Positions 51,095-59,873 of a DNA stretch of 64,000 bases are shown piece by piece; the first letter of the stretch is position 1, and every line of letters begins with the position of its first letter. The position numbers and the translations under genes are program-made. The notes beneath the pieces are model-generated. The model was not told the DNA's origin. It saw only the letters and a list, made by a program, of their open reading frames with translations, and did not search any database. Source of the DNA: Fibrobacter sp. (GTDB taxonomy: Bacteria > Fibrobacterota > Fibrobacteria > Fibrobacterales > Fibrobacteraceae); the NCBI GenBank assembly GCA_017526585.1, contig JAFXRC010000011.1:1-64000 (forward strand), written 5' to 3'.

Positions 51095-52185
51095 AGGTAC
51101 AGATTCGCTTCGGGGACGGTGAGGTCGGAGCCTTTGATTTTCCATTTGTCTTCGTCGCCAGTACGGTAGGTCGCGATGACGTAGTAACGGTTATCGGTCT
51201 GTAATACAGCCTCGGGGACTGCCCAGAAGTTCTCGGCACCGTCGAACATCTTGAGTTCATGATAGTCGCGGGTATCGATGCCCTTGATGGTGATGGACTT
51301 GACCATATCCCTGGGGTTTCGCACCTGGATAACGCTCCAGAAATCATTTGCGCCGTCCTTGACGAACAGCGATGTCGAATCGCCCCACACACCATCTACG
51401 CCTTCGCAGCTTACGAATTCCCATTCGCCATAGTAACGGCCCACCTGAATTCCCATGATGTCAGAAGCGGGAGCACCACCTAGGTCTACGCCGCAATCGG
51501 CATCGGGGCAGCGGTCGGTAATGCGCACAGTCACTTTTTTCCAGCCGTCGGGTGTTTTCGCCATCACGCGGACGCAGCCGCCACAGGCGAGTCCGCCTTG
51601 CCACGGGCCCTTATTGTCGCCAGGGGACACATTCACATGAATTGCAGCGTAGTACTGCATATTAGTTTGTCCGTAATTGCAAGCGCCACCGAGGCTCGTT
51701 TCTTTTGCCGTGATGCTCCCGTAGGTGGTCACGGAGCCCTTGCCGCCGTTTTCGGTGAGTTCGGGGTCTGCCGCGGTGTAGCTGTCGCAAGCGGTACACT
51801 TGCCGCCGTCACCATCGTCCTCGTCGCTGCTGGATTCAGGTACCTCGCTCGACGAAGAAACCTCCGACGCAATTGACGAAGACGATTCCACTACCGATTC
51901 AGAAGAAGTCTCTATTTTTTCGGAGGAACTAGCCCCTTCGACAGGCTCAGGGACCTTAGCCGTTTCAGAAGATCCCTGAATTTCTGCAGAGCTGCTGGAA
52001 AAAGCTTCGGCACCGCACTGCGCACCCTCGCACAGATGCGATGACGAAAATTGCGAGGAACTTGACACCAGCACGCTTTCACTCGAAGGAGTCTCGGCGG
52101 CACTCGTCGCCGAGTCGTCACCGCAAGCGACAATACCTGCACTCACCAAGGCGCTAAAACAAAAAACAAGGGCACGATTCTTCAT
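51076..52185 (-). CDS. Expansin-like surface lipoprotein
   Basis: A 369-residue lipoprotein (lipobox GIVAC followed by GDDSATS) with a long Ser/Glu tether to about residue 135. The double-psi beta-barrel follows: GSITAKETSLGGACNYGQTNMQYYAAIHVN and KVTVRITDRCPDADCGVDLGGAPASDIMG, with the conserved Asp, then a C-terminal beta domain like that of bacterial expansins (CBM63-type). Expansins loosen cellulose without cutting. The tether contains VPEPVEGA, the translation of a dispersed repeat. The start has no Shine-Dalgarno and a TATATT seven bases upstream. Confidence 0.8.
   Translation of the reverse strand: MKNRALVFCFSALVSAGIVACGDDSATSAAETPSSESVLVSSSSQFSSSHLCEGAQCGAEAFSSSSAEIQGSSETAKVPEPVEGASSSEKIETSSESVVESSSSIASEVSSSSEVPESSSDEDDGDGGKCTACDSYTAADPELTENGGKGSVTTYGSITAKETSLGGACNYGQTNMQYYAAIHVNVSPGDNKGPWQGGLACGGCVRVMAKTPDGWKKVTVRITDRCPDADCGVDLGGAPASDIMGIQVGRYYGEWEFVSCEGVDGVWGDSTSLFVKDGANDFWSVIQVRNPRDMVKSITIKGIDTRDYHELKMFDGAENFWAVPEAVLQTDNRYYVIATYRTGDEDKWKIKGSDLTVPEANLYLYEHRE
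51931..51954 (-). repeat. CCTGAGCCTGTCGAAGGG dispersed repeat in the expansin tether
   Basis: Minus strand GTCCCTGAGCCTGTCGAAGG, read in frame as VPEPVEG. Confidence 0.6.
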
Positions 52186-52192
52186 ATAGGAT

Positions 52193-52198
52193 AATATA
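52193..52198 (-). promoter_or_regulatory. Candidate leaderless -10 box for the expansin-like gene
   Basis: TATATT on the minus strand ends seven bases before the ATG. Confidence 0.45.
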
Positions 52199-52202
52199 CA
52201 AA

Positions 52203-52226
52203 GAGCCCCCGGCTTAGTCGGGGACA
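52203..52226 (-). terminator. Hairpin after the NQD-rich gene
   Basis: On the minus strand CCCCG, six bases, CGGGG, then CTCTTTG. It lies between the 52276 stop and the expansin promoter; the T run is weak. Confidence 0.55.
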
Positions 52227-52275
52227 AATGCGTGAAACTTACCAGTCTTGGCGCTTTTCAAGCGCGACACTCGGC

Positions 52276-52962
52276 TTACCAGTCTTTGGCAGGTCTTGCC
52301 TGCCCGCGGAGAGGTTTCCAAGGCTTGCGTTCGCCGTTCTGCTCGTCGAAATCCTTCAAGAGCTGCGCTGCGTCTTCGGGGCTCATCTCGCCCATTTGCA
52401 CAGGCTGTTCCTGGGGTTCTTCGCCACCATTGCTGTCGCTCGATTCCCCTTCGGGCTGCTGCTCAGGCTGATTCTGTTCGCCCGCACCTCCGTTACTGTC
52501 GGAGCTTTCGGCCCCCTGGCTGTCGCTGGACTCGCCACCGTTCTGGTCTTTATTCTGCGGGTCCTGATTCTGGTCCTGTTGATCCTTGTTCTGATCGTCG
52601 CCATTCTGGTTTTGCTGATCCTTGTTTTGATCCTGCTGATCCTTATCCTGGTTCTGATCTTGATTCTGATCTTGGTTTTGATCCTGATTCTGGTCTTGGT
52701 TATTATCCTGGTTCTTGTCGTTCTTCTTGTTTTCGTTCTTCTGCTCGTCCTTGGCCTCGTGAATACGGTCAAGGAGCATTTGCAGTTTCTGGTCGTTCGG
52801 GTAGTATTGCAGACCCTCGTTGCAGGTGATTTCTGCAGACGGCAAGCGGTTTTCGATGTACTGGAACGCCGCATCGCTGTAATAAGCAGATGCCGACTTC
52901 GGCGCCGCAAACGCAGCCACTGCAAGGAACAAAACCGCGACTGTAGACATAATCTTTTTCAT
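52276..52962 (-). CDS. Secreted protein with Asn/Gln/Asp tandem repeats
   Basis: A 228-residue protein with a signal peptide (AAFAAPKSASA) and a short helical, TPR-like start (FQYIENRLPSAEITCNEGLQYYPNDQKLQMLL). Residues about 75-140 are NQDQ/DQNK tandem repeats, then Ser/Asp/Gly-rich and Pro/Glu-rich stretches to the end. It probably forms a disordered acidic arm. It overlaps the preceding TPR gene by one base (TAATG) and shares NQDQNQDQ tracts with it, which suggests that the two proteins act together. Confidence 0.7.
   Translation of the reverse strand: MKKIMSTVAVLFLAVAAFAAPKSASAYYSDAAFQYIENRLPSAEITCNEGLQYYPNDQKLQMLLDRIHEAKDEQKNENKKNDKNQDNNQDQNQDQNQDQNQDQNQDKDQQDQNKDQQNQNGDDQNKDQQDQNQDPQNKDQNGGESSDSQGAESSDSNGGAGEQNQPEQQPEGESSDSNGGEEPQEQPVQMGEMSPEDAAQLLKDFDEQNGERKPWKPLRGQARPAKDW
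52556..52735 (-). repeat. Coding tandem repeat (NQDQ units)
   Basis: On the minus strand AACCAGGATCAGAA-like 12-base units encode repeated Asn-Gln-Asp-Gln. Imperfect copies suggest slippage; length may vary between strains. Confidence 0.75.
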
Positions 52963-53699
52963 TAGATTACCTCCAGGTCGTTATCGGTGTTGCTCGCGTC
53001 AATCTTCGCCTTGGGCTTCCTGCCCGCCTTGATTTCAATGACGTCGTCAATGCGCTGCACGTGTCCGCTGAGCTGACCCGCCGTCTCGTCTTCGGCAATC
53101 AGGTTCTCGAGCATCTCCTTGCCTTCGGCATACTTGCCGTCTTTGCAGAGCTGGAGCGCACGCGCCAAGACTTCCTTCGCCTTCTCGGAAAGCGGCGGCT
53201 GTTTCTGGTCGTTGTTCTGGTCCTGGTTTTGATCCTGATTCTGTTTCTGCTTGTCGAGTTCCTCTTTCAGCTTGCGCTGCACGATTTCCACGTTCTTCTT
53301 GGCGTTCTCGAAATTATTGTCGAGGTCAATCGCCTTTTTCAGGTACGCCACCGATTCGCGCCACGACGCAATGCGTTCGCTCCCTTCGGCCGCCTTTTCG
53401 CCCATACGGAAATGTGTATTTGCCAGGTTGTAGGCAGCCTTCGCTGCCATCTTTTTATCCGGCATGCGCACGGCGCTTTCAAGTTCCTTCTTGGCTTCTT
53501 CGTAATTACCGAGCCTGTACTGGCACGTTCCGATATTGTAGAACAGGAGCGGGTTCGCAGGTTCGGCCTCGCGGGCCTTCATATACTTTTCGAGCGCTCC
53601 GGCATAGTCGCCGTTCTTGAACAGTTTATTGCCGTCGTTTATGGGCCGCGCCCACAGGGCCGCCGACAGCACACATACACAAATCAATAAAAAACGCAT
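52962..53699 (-). CDS. TPR protein of BatC type
   Basis: A 245-residue protein with signal peptide (LSAALWARPIND) and TPR units (DGNKLFKNGDYAGALEKYMKAREAEPANPLLFYNIGTCQYRLGNYEEAKKELESAVRM region). An NQDQNQDQNN tract then interrupts a second helical part (LARALQLCKDGKYAEGKEMLENLIAED). BatC of the Bacteroides aerotolerance operon has the same TPR plus Asn-rich design; batA, batB and batD are not nearby, so the name is by analogy. GGAAGAAAG precedes the ATG at 53699. Confidence 0.6.
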   Translation of the reverse strand: MRFLLICVCVLSAALWARPINDGNKLFKNGDYAGALEKYMKAREAEPANPLLFYNIGTCQYRLGNYEEAKKELESAVRMPDKKMAAKAAYNLANTHFRMGEKAAEGSERIASWRESVAYLKKAIDLDNNFENAKKNVEIVQRKLKEELDKQKQNQDQNQDQNNDQKQPPLSEKAKEVLARALQLCKDGKYAEGKEMLENLIAEDETAGQLSGHVQRIDDVIEIKAGRKPKAKIDASNTDNDLEVI

Positions 53700-53729
53700 C
53701 TTCTTTCTTCCATAGGACACATTTAGTTC

Positions 53730-55484
53730 CTACATAGCAAGAATATACAAAATCACCGTGCTCAAGGCAAATGTCGCCACCAGCGCGTAACCGAGCACTT
53801 TCCACTTGACCGAAGAGCCTTCCAGGGTAATTCCCGTCGCCATGAAGGGTATCATGCTCAACACGACCGGTGCAATGTACCTGAAGTCGTTGCTGCAAGA
53901 GAACGGCACCTTGATACGCAAGACCATCAGCGCGCCAAAGAACGCCACCGCCTGCAGCAAAAGAATCCAGTGAATCACCTGCAGTTTCGTCTTCCAGAAT
54001 CCGCGAATCGCATACACCATGAGCCCGAGGAAAGACACGCTCATCAGGGTCGCGAGCGTCCTTCCTGTCGCATTCCGCACGAGTTCAAATTCGCCGAACA
54101 TGGCCGACTTGAAAGAATAATTCCAGAAAAATTCGCGGCCCCATTCTTCTTTCCAGGCGCTCGTGTAAGGATTCGTCACAAAGGACTTCAGGTCAAAGAA
54201 AATGTAGTTGAACGCCTCGTTGCCCACCTTAAGCCGGCCATTCAGCCCACTCGCGTTACCGACCAGGTCCGCATCGCCCAAAAGCTTCTGCAAGGCGACC
54301 CCCGCAATCAGTAGGACGAACAGTCCCCACGCCACCACCTCGGATTTTGTCGGGTACGGGAATCTCTCATTCCTGACATAACCGCAAACGGTAAACAGGA
54401 ACACCATCCCGATCGTCACCACGCCCGTCGTCTTGGTCCACATCGCAAGCGCCGACGAAAGCACCGCCACAATCAGGAACTTGCCACGGCCTTCGTTGAA
54501 ATACTTGACGCCGCCCCACAGGCAGAGCACGTGCAGCAGGTAGAACATCTGGTCGTTACCGATGCGCGGCGACACCAGAATCATCAACGGCCACAAGGTC
54601 CACAGCACCGCAGCGGTTCCAAACGCAGGTCCCGTCATGAAGGACTTCAGGAACAATATCCCGAAAAAGAGCGTGAGCACCGATAAAAGCAGGCTAAACG
54701 ACTGCAGGCCAGCAGGGCCCGAAACGCCCACCCATTCGCCGAACACGAAAGAGGGCGCCGCCGTGACATAGTAAACAGGCGGATGGTAGCAAGTCCAGCA
54801 GTCATCGACTCCGGGAATGGCATGGTTGTCGAGAACGTACTGTACGTAGGCGACATGGCCATCGACATCGTTTGAGTAAGTCGTGTACGGCACGTTCGCA
54901 AAAAACACCGTCCTGAGGAGCACTCCCAACAAAAAGAGGAAAAGGATCCCGCCGCGCAACTTGAACCGCCGCGCCACAAACATGCAGAGCAACGCAAAAA
55001 AGACTACGGCAGCAACATTCATGACCCGCGTCAGGAATGACGTCTGATTGATAAAGACATTCAGCCCCGCGTTTCCGCCATTGTTCCTCAAGTAGAACGT
55101 ATAATGCGTCCTGTCGCCCACACGGTGCGGCGCCGTCACGCTATCGTTCAGCCAAAATCCCTTCGTAAAATCACAGCGCCCAGGGTTGGACCTAACATCC
55201 AGATTTTGTCCGTTGATCACGATTCCCTCGGCACAATCGTCGGGAACCACGCGCAAGTCATATGAAGTACGGTAGGCATTCTTGATGTCCAGCTCAACCT
55301 GGAACATTTCGCCTTCTCGCATTTTCTTGGTCACGGGCAGGCTGACATTCTCCATAGAGGCGCCCTGCCGCAGAACGACGTTCTCGACCGAGACCCTCAA
55401 GGCAAAACCGACGACGAGGCTTGCCACCAGCAGCAACGCACAATAGAGTTCAGGGAACCTGAAAATTCTGAACAACTTTTTCAT
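53730..55484 (-). CDS. GT-C-fold membrane glycosyltransferase
   Basis: A 584-residue polytopic protein. One N-terminal helix is followed by a large outside loop (residues about 35-155), then about ten helices. TTYSNDVDGHVAYVQYVLDNHAIPG has the acidic DxD-like motif of the first extracytoplasmic loop, and CYHPPVYYVTAA is typical of GT39/GT83-type enzymes. It would use a polyprenyl-phosphate sugar. The neighbouring GtrA and flavoprotein fit that pathway. Acceptor unknown. Confidence 0.72.
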   Translation of the reverse strand: MKKLFRIFRFPELYCALLLVASLVVGFALRVSVENVVLRQGASMENVSLPVTKKMREGEMFQVELDIKNAYRTSYDLRVVPDDCAEGIVINGQNLDVRSNPGRCDFTKGFWLNDSVTAPHRVGDRTHYTFYLRNNGGNAGLNVFINQTSFLTRVMNVAAVVFFALLCMFVARRFKLRGGILFLFLLGVLLRTVFFANVPYTTYSNDVDGHVAYVQYVLDNHAIPGVDDCWTCYHPPVYYVTAAPSFVFGEWVGVSGPAGLQSFSLLLSVLTLFFGILFLKSFMTGPAFGTAAVLWTLWPLMILVSPRIGNDQMFYLLHVLCLWGGVKYFNEGRGKFLIVAVLSSALAMWTKTTGVVTIGMVFLFTVCGYVRNERFPYPTKSEVVAWGLFVLLIAGVALQKLLGDADLVGNASGLNGRLKVGNEAFNYIFFDLKSFVTNPYTSAWKEEWGREFFWNYSFKSAMFGEFELVRNATGRTLATLMSVSFLGLMVYAIRGFWKTKLQVIHWILLLQAVAFFGALMVLRIKVPFSCSNDFRYIAPVVLSMIPFMATGITLEGSSVKWKVLGYALVATFALSTVILYILAM

Positions 55485-55494
55485 CAGGACTCCA

Positions 55495-57147
55495 CTACGC
55501 TTTCTTGCCTTCGTGGTAGTCTTCTTCGCTGTTCACGCTCCAGAGGGCGGTCTTGTCGGTGGAATTTTCGCGGATGCATTTCGCGACTTCCATGGCGGCG
55601 AGCATACTGTGGTCCATGTTGTTGTACTTGTGCATGCCGTTACGGCCCATCAGGAACAGGTTCTCGATGGGGTCCACATAGGCGCGCACCTTGTCGAACT
55701 CACCATAGGTACCAAAGTAGGCAGGGTATGCCTTCTTAATGTGGAACACTACGGAATCGCGCACAGACTCGGGCTTTGCCACGTGAATCTTGTCGAGTTC
55801 TTCAATCGCGAACTTGATGAAGTCCGCATCGGGCATACGCCACATTTCGTCGCCTTCGGTCGCGAAGTATTCGAGGCCAATCCACACCTTGCTCGGGTCA
55901 GCCACCAGGTAGGGGCTCCAGTTGTTGAAAATCTGAATGCGGCCGAGCTTCACGTCGGATTCCTGCACATAGATCCAGTTGTCCGCCACGAACTTGAGCT
56001 TGCTTTCGGGAGTGCCGGGCTTCGCAGGATTCTTGATCTCGAGCTTGTCGAGCAGCAGGCCCACTGTAATGAAGTCGCGGTACACGAGTCCATCGGATAC
56101 GCGGCGAACTTCTGAAGGCACCGGGTTCTTTTCATTGTCCATCGCAGCGACAAGTTCCTTCACAGGCATGGTGCTGAGGAAATAATCGCAGGCGACCGTT
56201 TCGGTCGAAACGTTTCCGTCTGCCGCACGGGATTCTACAACCACGCTTTCGATGCGCTTGCCGTCGGCGGAGCGGTTCACGCCCACGACCTTCGACTTCA
56301 TGCGGATTTCGCCGCCCTTTTCCTGCACCTTCTCGGCAACCGTTTCCCAAAGCTGACCGGGTCCGAATTTCGGATAGAGGAACTGGCCGATAAGGCTCGT
56401 CTCGGTATCCTTCTGGCGGATATCCGCACCGTTAGCGGCACCGGCCTCGGCCTTCTTCTTGCCGGCAAAAATCTGCTTCAGGGCATGCACCACCGTCTTC
56501 GTAATCGAGAGGCCCTTGATGCGCTGACCGCCCCAGTCGGGGCTGATCTTGCTGCAGGGCACACCCCACACCTTCTCGGTGTAGTCGCGGAAGAACGTAC
56601 GATACAGTTCCACGCCAAAGCGGTTGATCATGAAGTCTTCGAGGCTCTTTTCCTTGCGGGCAGGCAGCAGCTGCACCTTGAGGTAGCTCATGCCGATCTT
56701 GAACATGCGCCAGAGTCCAAGGTTGCGAATCGTGTCACCGTTCAACGAAACAGGATAGTCAAAGAGCTTACGGAGGAAAAGGATGCGGGAAAGTCGGCTA
56801 CGGCAAAGCATCACGTAGTCCGTCTTCTCGGGATCGGGACCACCTTCGACCAGCGGGACCTTGCGGCCGATGGCGATGTCGTCCTTGCTCGCTGCACCCT
56901 GCAACGGCAAGATTCCCTGCCACCAGTCCATCACCGTATCGCTCTTGCTGAAAAAGCGGTGACCGCCGATATCCATGCGGTTGCCATTGTAACGCGCCGT
57001 GCGCGAGATGCCGCCGATAACGTCTTCGGCTTCGAAAATCACGGGTTTCACATCCGTCGTACGCAACAGTTCCAGCGCACAGGTAAGCCCCGCAGGACCC
57101 GCGCCCGCAATCACGGCAATCTTCTTTTCACCATTTTCAGCAACCAT
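55495..57147 (-). CDS. NAD(P)/FAD-dependent oxidoreductase, UDP-galactopyranose mutase-like
   Basis: A 550-residue flavoprotein with [19 protein letters not shown] and [33 protein letters not shown] at the N-terminus, and [26 protein letters not shown] at the C-terminus, a layout like UDP-galactopyranose mutase and related amine-oxidase-fold enzymes. Proteins of this type often sit next to GtrA in surface polysaccharide clusters. ATG 57147 is chosen because AAGGAG lies at the right distance. The exact reaction is not known. It starts two bases after the GtrA stop. Confidence 0.75.
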   Translation of the reverse strand: MVAENGEKKIAVIAGAGPAGLTCALELLRTTDVKPVIFEAEDVIGGISRTARYNGNRMDIGGHRFFSKSDTVMDWWQGILPLQGAASKDDIAIGRKVPLVEGGPDPEKTDYVMLCRSRLSRILFLRKLFDYPVSLNGDTIRNLGLWRMFKIGMSYLKVQLLPARKEKSLEDFMINRFGVELYRTFFRDYTEKVWGVPCSKISPDWGGQRIKGLSITKTVVHALKQIFAGKKKAEAGAANGADIRQKDTETSLIGQFLYPKFGPGQLWETVAEKVQEKGGEIRMKSKVVGVNRSADGKRIESVVVESRAADGNVSTETVACDYFLSTMPVKELVAAMDNEKNPVPSEVRRVSDGLVYRDFITVGLLLDKLEIKNPAKPGTPESKLKFVADNWIYVQESDVKLGRIQIFNNWSPYLVADPSKVWIGLEYFATEGDEMWRMPDADFIKFAIEELDKIHVAKPESVRDSVVFHIKKAYPAYFGTYGEFDKVRAYVDPIENLFLMGRNGMHKYNNMDHSMLAAMEVAKCIRENSTDKTALWSVNSEEDYHEGKKA

Positions 57148-57149
57148 AA

Positions 57150-57596
57150 TCACTCCTTCCTTTCTCGGAACAGCATCAACTTACGCGCCCCAAAATTCCA
57201 CATCAGAACAAGAATCGCGGCAATCATCTTGGAGGCCATCTCGTTCCAATCAAACACTCCCACCATCAGAAACATCAGCAGCTGGTTGATACCGACACCA
57301 GCGATTCCCACAAGCGCAAACAGCGAGAATTCCATCACCTTGCGCTTTTCAAGCGTCCTTTCGCAAGCCGTGAACACCCACACGATACTCATGGTATAGT
57401 TGAGCACAAGCCCGGCGACCAGGCCCACCAAGTTTGCAAGCAGATAATGCCAGTCAAACACATAAAGGCACAAGGCAAACAGGCCAAAATCGACAACGAA
57501 GGCAAGGCCACCCGTCACCAGGTAGCGCAGAAACTGCCCCATCAGGGACTTGCGCGGAAACTTGTCACGAACCGCTTTTATCTTATCAACAAACAT
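57150..57596 (-). CDS. GtrA-family membrane protein (polyprenyl-sugar flippase type)
   Basis: A 148-residue protein with four hydrophobic helices. [44 protein letters not shown] and [20 protein letters not shown] match GtrA (flips polyprenyl-phosphate glucose or a related sugar). It starts the operon that continues with the flavoprotein and the GT-C enzyme. TACATT ends nine bases before the ATG, and no Shine-Dalgarno is seen. Confidence 0.85.
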   Translation of the reverse strand: MFVDKIKAVRDKFPRKSLMGQFLRYLVTGGLAFVVDFGLFALCLYVFDWHYLLANLVGLVAGLVLNYTMSIVWVFTACERTLEKRKVMEFSLFALVGIAGVGINQLLMFLMVGVFDWNEMASKMIAAILVLMWNFGARKLMLFRERKE

Positions 57597-57617
57597 GCGG
57601 TTGTAAATGTAACTAAT

Positions 57618-58832
57618 CTAGGCCAGATTTGAGCTACAATACAGCGCAGAAACCAGTTTTGTCATATTTTCGTGATCTACGACAGCCGTCATTTCGCGAA
57701 TGCTGTGCATACTGAGCATCGGTTCGCCAATATCTACCGTCGGAATCCCGAGACTGGCCGAAATGGCGGGCCCCACCGTAGAGCCGCAGGGCATGTCGTT
57801 GCGCATCACGAACGTCTGGTACGGAATATTACTTTGTTCACAAAGCAGCTTAAAACGCGCATTCGAGAACACGTCGCTGGCATAGCGCTTCTGGGAGTTC
57901 ATCTTCAGCACGACACCGCCGCCCAGGACAGGCGCGTGGTTGCCTTCATGCTTCTGGACAAAATTCGGGTGACAGGCGTGCGCCATATCGATGGAGAGGG
58001 CGAAACTCGACGAAAGAACGCTCGCAAGCTCGCTACAGACGAGAGACGAGACAGAATCCAGCACGCTCTTCAAGAAATTGCCGGCGGCACCTTCACGGGT
58101 CTCAGAACCGACCTCCTCGTTATTGAAGAAGGCGGCCACCTGGAAATCCTTTTCAAGGGCGTCCGCAGCGGCAAAAGCCTCGGCAATCGCATGACAGCTG
58201 CTCAAGTTATCGAGACGCCCCGAATAGATCCATTCATCGGCAAAGCCGCCACGGTTCGCCGGTTGCGCATCGAACAGTTGAATATCAAAATCCAGGAGCT
58301 TCGAGCCGGCAGGGAGTTCCGCCGAAAGCGCATCGACAAAACGTTCACGGCCATCCATAGCCGTCCATAGGGCGTTCAGGTCCGTCTGCGGATTCACCTT
58401 GAGCCCTTCCTGGTTCACGCCGCGGTTCAGGTGAACCGCCAGCTGCGGAATACGGAACAACTTGTCGCCACGAACAAGCTTGGTCTCAAGCTTACCGTTC
58501 CGCTCGTACGCCAGCAGCCCTGCATAACCCAGGTCGCGGTCGAGCCAGCTGGTAAAAAGCGGACTGCCGTAAATCTCGGGGTGCAACGTACGCACTCCCG
58601 CCGAAGCGCTATCGGGATTCGGCGTAATCTTGAGCGTCGGGTAATCCGTATGGGCAAGCGCTATCCTAAAGCGAGAGTCCAGACAAACTTGCTGGGGCAT
58701 GCGTACCGCGATAAGGGCGCCGCCGCGCTCAAAAACTTTCACGCCGCCGTCATTTTCCCCTAAAAGTTGCCTAATTCCAGCTACCGTATGGTAGGGAGTG
58801 ACCGCATAATTCAAAAATTCAAAGAAATCCAT
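57618..58832 (-). CDS. M18-family aminopeptidase
   Basis: A 404-residue zinc aminopeptidase (ApeB type). Metal and active-site segments are IALAHTDYPTLKI (His), YSGRLDNLSSCH (Asp), AAFFNNEEVGSETREGA (Glu pair), LSIDMAHACHPNF (Asp) and MLSMHSIREM (His). It removes N-terminal residues from peptides in the cytoplasm. ATG 58832 is chosen; the upstream in-frame start would fall on the -10 box. It is 33 bases from the divergent MCE gene. Confidence 0.88.
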   Translation of the reverse strand: MDFFEFLNYAVTPYHTVAGIRQLLGENDGGVKVFERGGALIAVRMPQQVCLDSRFRIALAHTDYPTLKITPNPDSASAGVRTLHPEIYGSPLFTSWLDRDLGYAGLLAYERNGKLETKLVRGDKLFRIPQLAVHLNRGVNQEGLKVNPQTDLNALWTAMDGRERFVDALSAELPAGSKLLDFDIQLFDAQPANRGGFADEWIYSGRLDNLSSCHAIAEAFAAADALEKDFQVAAFFNNEEVGSETREGAAGNFLKSVLDSVSSLVCSELASVLSSSFALSIDMAHACHPNFVQKHEGNHAPVLGGGVVLKMNSQKRYASDVFSNARFKLLCEQSNIPYQTFVMRNDMPCGSTVGPAISASLGIPTVDIGEPMLSMHSIREMTAVVDHENMTKLVSALYCSSNLA

Positions 58833-58838
58833 GTACAA

Positions 58839-58844
58839 AAGATA
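58839..58844 (-). promoter_or_regulatory. Candidate leaderless -10 box of the M18 gene
   Basis: TATCTTTTG on the minus strand; the hexamer ends six bases before the ATG. Only eight bases separate it from the divergent box at 58853. Confidence 0.5.
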
Positions 58845-58852
58845 GATATTAC

Positions 58853-58858
58853 TATATT
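58853..58858 (+). promoter_or_regulatory. Candidate leaderless -10 box of the MCE gene
   Basis: TATATT ends seven bases before the ATG at 58866; no Shine-Dalgarno. Confidence 0.5.
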
Positions 58859-58865
58859 ATTGCAC

Positions 58866-59873
58866 ATGGCATTTAAACCATTGAAACAAATCAACTGGAT
58901 GGAGATATCCGGCCTCTTGGTCGGCATCTTCTTTACCGTTGCCGTCATGGTGTTTGCCATTGTGCTTTACGCTAAGCTTTTCTCCACCGGCATGATCGGT
59001 GTCGAGGAATACCACCTGCACAGTAACTTCGAAAAGGCGTTCGGTCTGCGTCCGGGTACCCGCGTCCAGATTAGCGGCGTGGATGTCGGCCAGATTGGCG
59101 ACATGGAAATCGAAGGCGACGGCGTAAAGATGGAATTTATCATCCGCAAGCAGTACCAGAACCTGATTACCGACAGCGCCCAGGTGTTTGCCATGCGTGA
59201 CCAGAACATGATTTCGGCACGTATCATCAACATTGACGTACGCCGCGGCAAGGGTCGAGTCCTGCAAGACGGAGACTTTCTGCCCCCAGGACAGGCACAG
59301 GACATCGAAACCGTGCTTGAAACCGCAAACGAAATCCTGGGACGCGTAAACAAGCTTATCGATGCCGCCGATACCCTAGTGGGCATGGTAATGGACACGG
59401 GGACTACCATCGGCGCCCTGTTCGGTTCTCGACAGCTCTACGACAACCTGAACCGCCAGCTCCTCCGTCTCGACGACATCACCTTCGTCGGCAAGAAGGT
59501 GCTTTTCCAGACATCCGGACTGCTCGACACGATGCAGCTGCAAGTCCCGATCCTACTGGGTAAGGTGGACGGCATCACCGACAATGTCGCCGAACTCATG
59601 ACCGAAATGAAGCCTATGCCGCAGAAGGTGGACGCCTTGATGAACAACGTGGACGGCCTGATGGGCAAGATGGACAACACCTTTGGTCGCGTAGACGTCC
59701 TGCTGAACCAAGTGGGAGTGGTCACCGCCGGACTTTCGGACTTTATGGAGTCCACCGAGCAGACACTCCAGAATGCAGACGACCTGATGGCCGGCATATC
59801 GAACATGTGGATTGTGCGCCGCTCCATGCCTAGCAAGGATTCCGTGCCCTTTATGGTGGAGACGCTATGGTAA
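58866..59873 (+). CDS. MCE-domain (MlaD-like) membrane protein
   Basis: A 335-residue protein with one helix (ISGLLVGIFFTVAVMVFAIVLYAKLF) and an MCE domain at about 45-130 (KAFGLRPGTRVQISGVDVGQIGDMEIEGD). The rest is helical heptads (LLGKVDGITDNVAELMTEMKPMPQKVDALMNNVDGLM). MCE proteins form rings that carry lipids to or from the outer membrane. No MlaE or MlaF gene is in the window. It is followed by a co-translated TPR gene that overlaps its end by seven bases. Confidence 0.85.
   Translation: MAFKPLKQINWMEISGLLVGIFFTVAVMVFAIVLYAKLFSTGMIGVEEYHLHSNFEKAFGLRPGTRVQISGVDVGQIGDMEIEGDGVKMEFIIRKQYQNLITDSAQVFAMRDQNMISARIINIDVRRGKGRVLQDGDFLPPGQAQDIETVLETANEILGRVNKLIDAADTLVGMVMDTGTTIGALFGSRQLYDNLNRQLLRLDDITFVGKKVLFQTSGLLDTMQLQVPILLGKVDGITDNVAELMTEMKPMPQKVDALMNNVDGLMGKMDNTFGRVDVLLNQVGVVTAGLSDFMESTEQTLQNADDLMAGISNMWIVRRSMPSKDSVPFMVETLW

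Noticed and set aside
52556..52735. Regular short repeats that might be taken for a CRISPR array
   Set aside because: The units are about 12 bases without spacers and are in frame within a secreted protein gene.
52228..52965. Plus-strand open frame rich in Leu, Val and Ile that looks like a membrane protein
   Set aside because: It is the antisense reading of the Asn/Gln/Asp repeats; the hydrophobicity is a consequence of the complementary codons.
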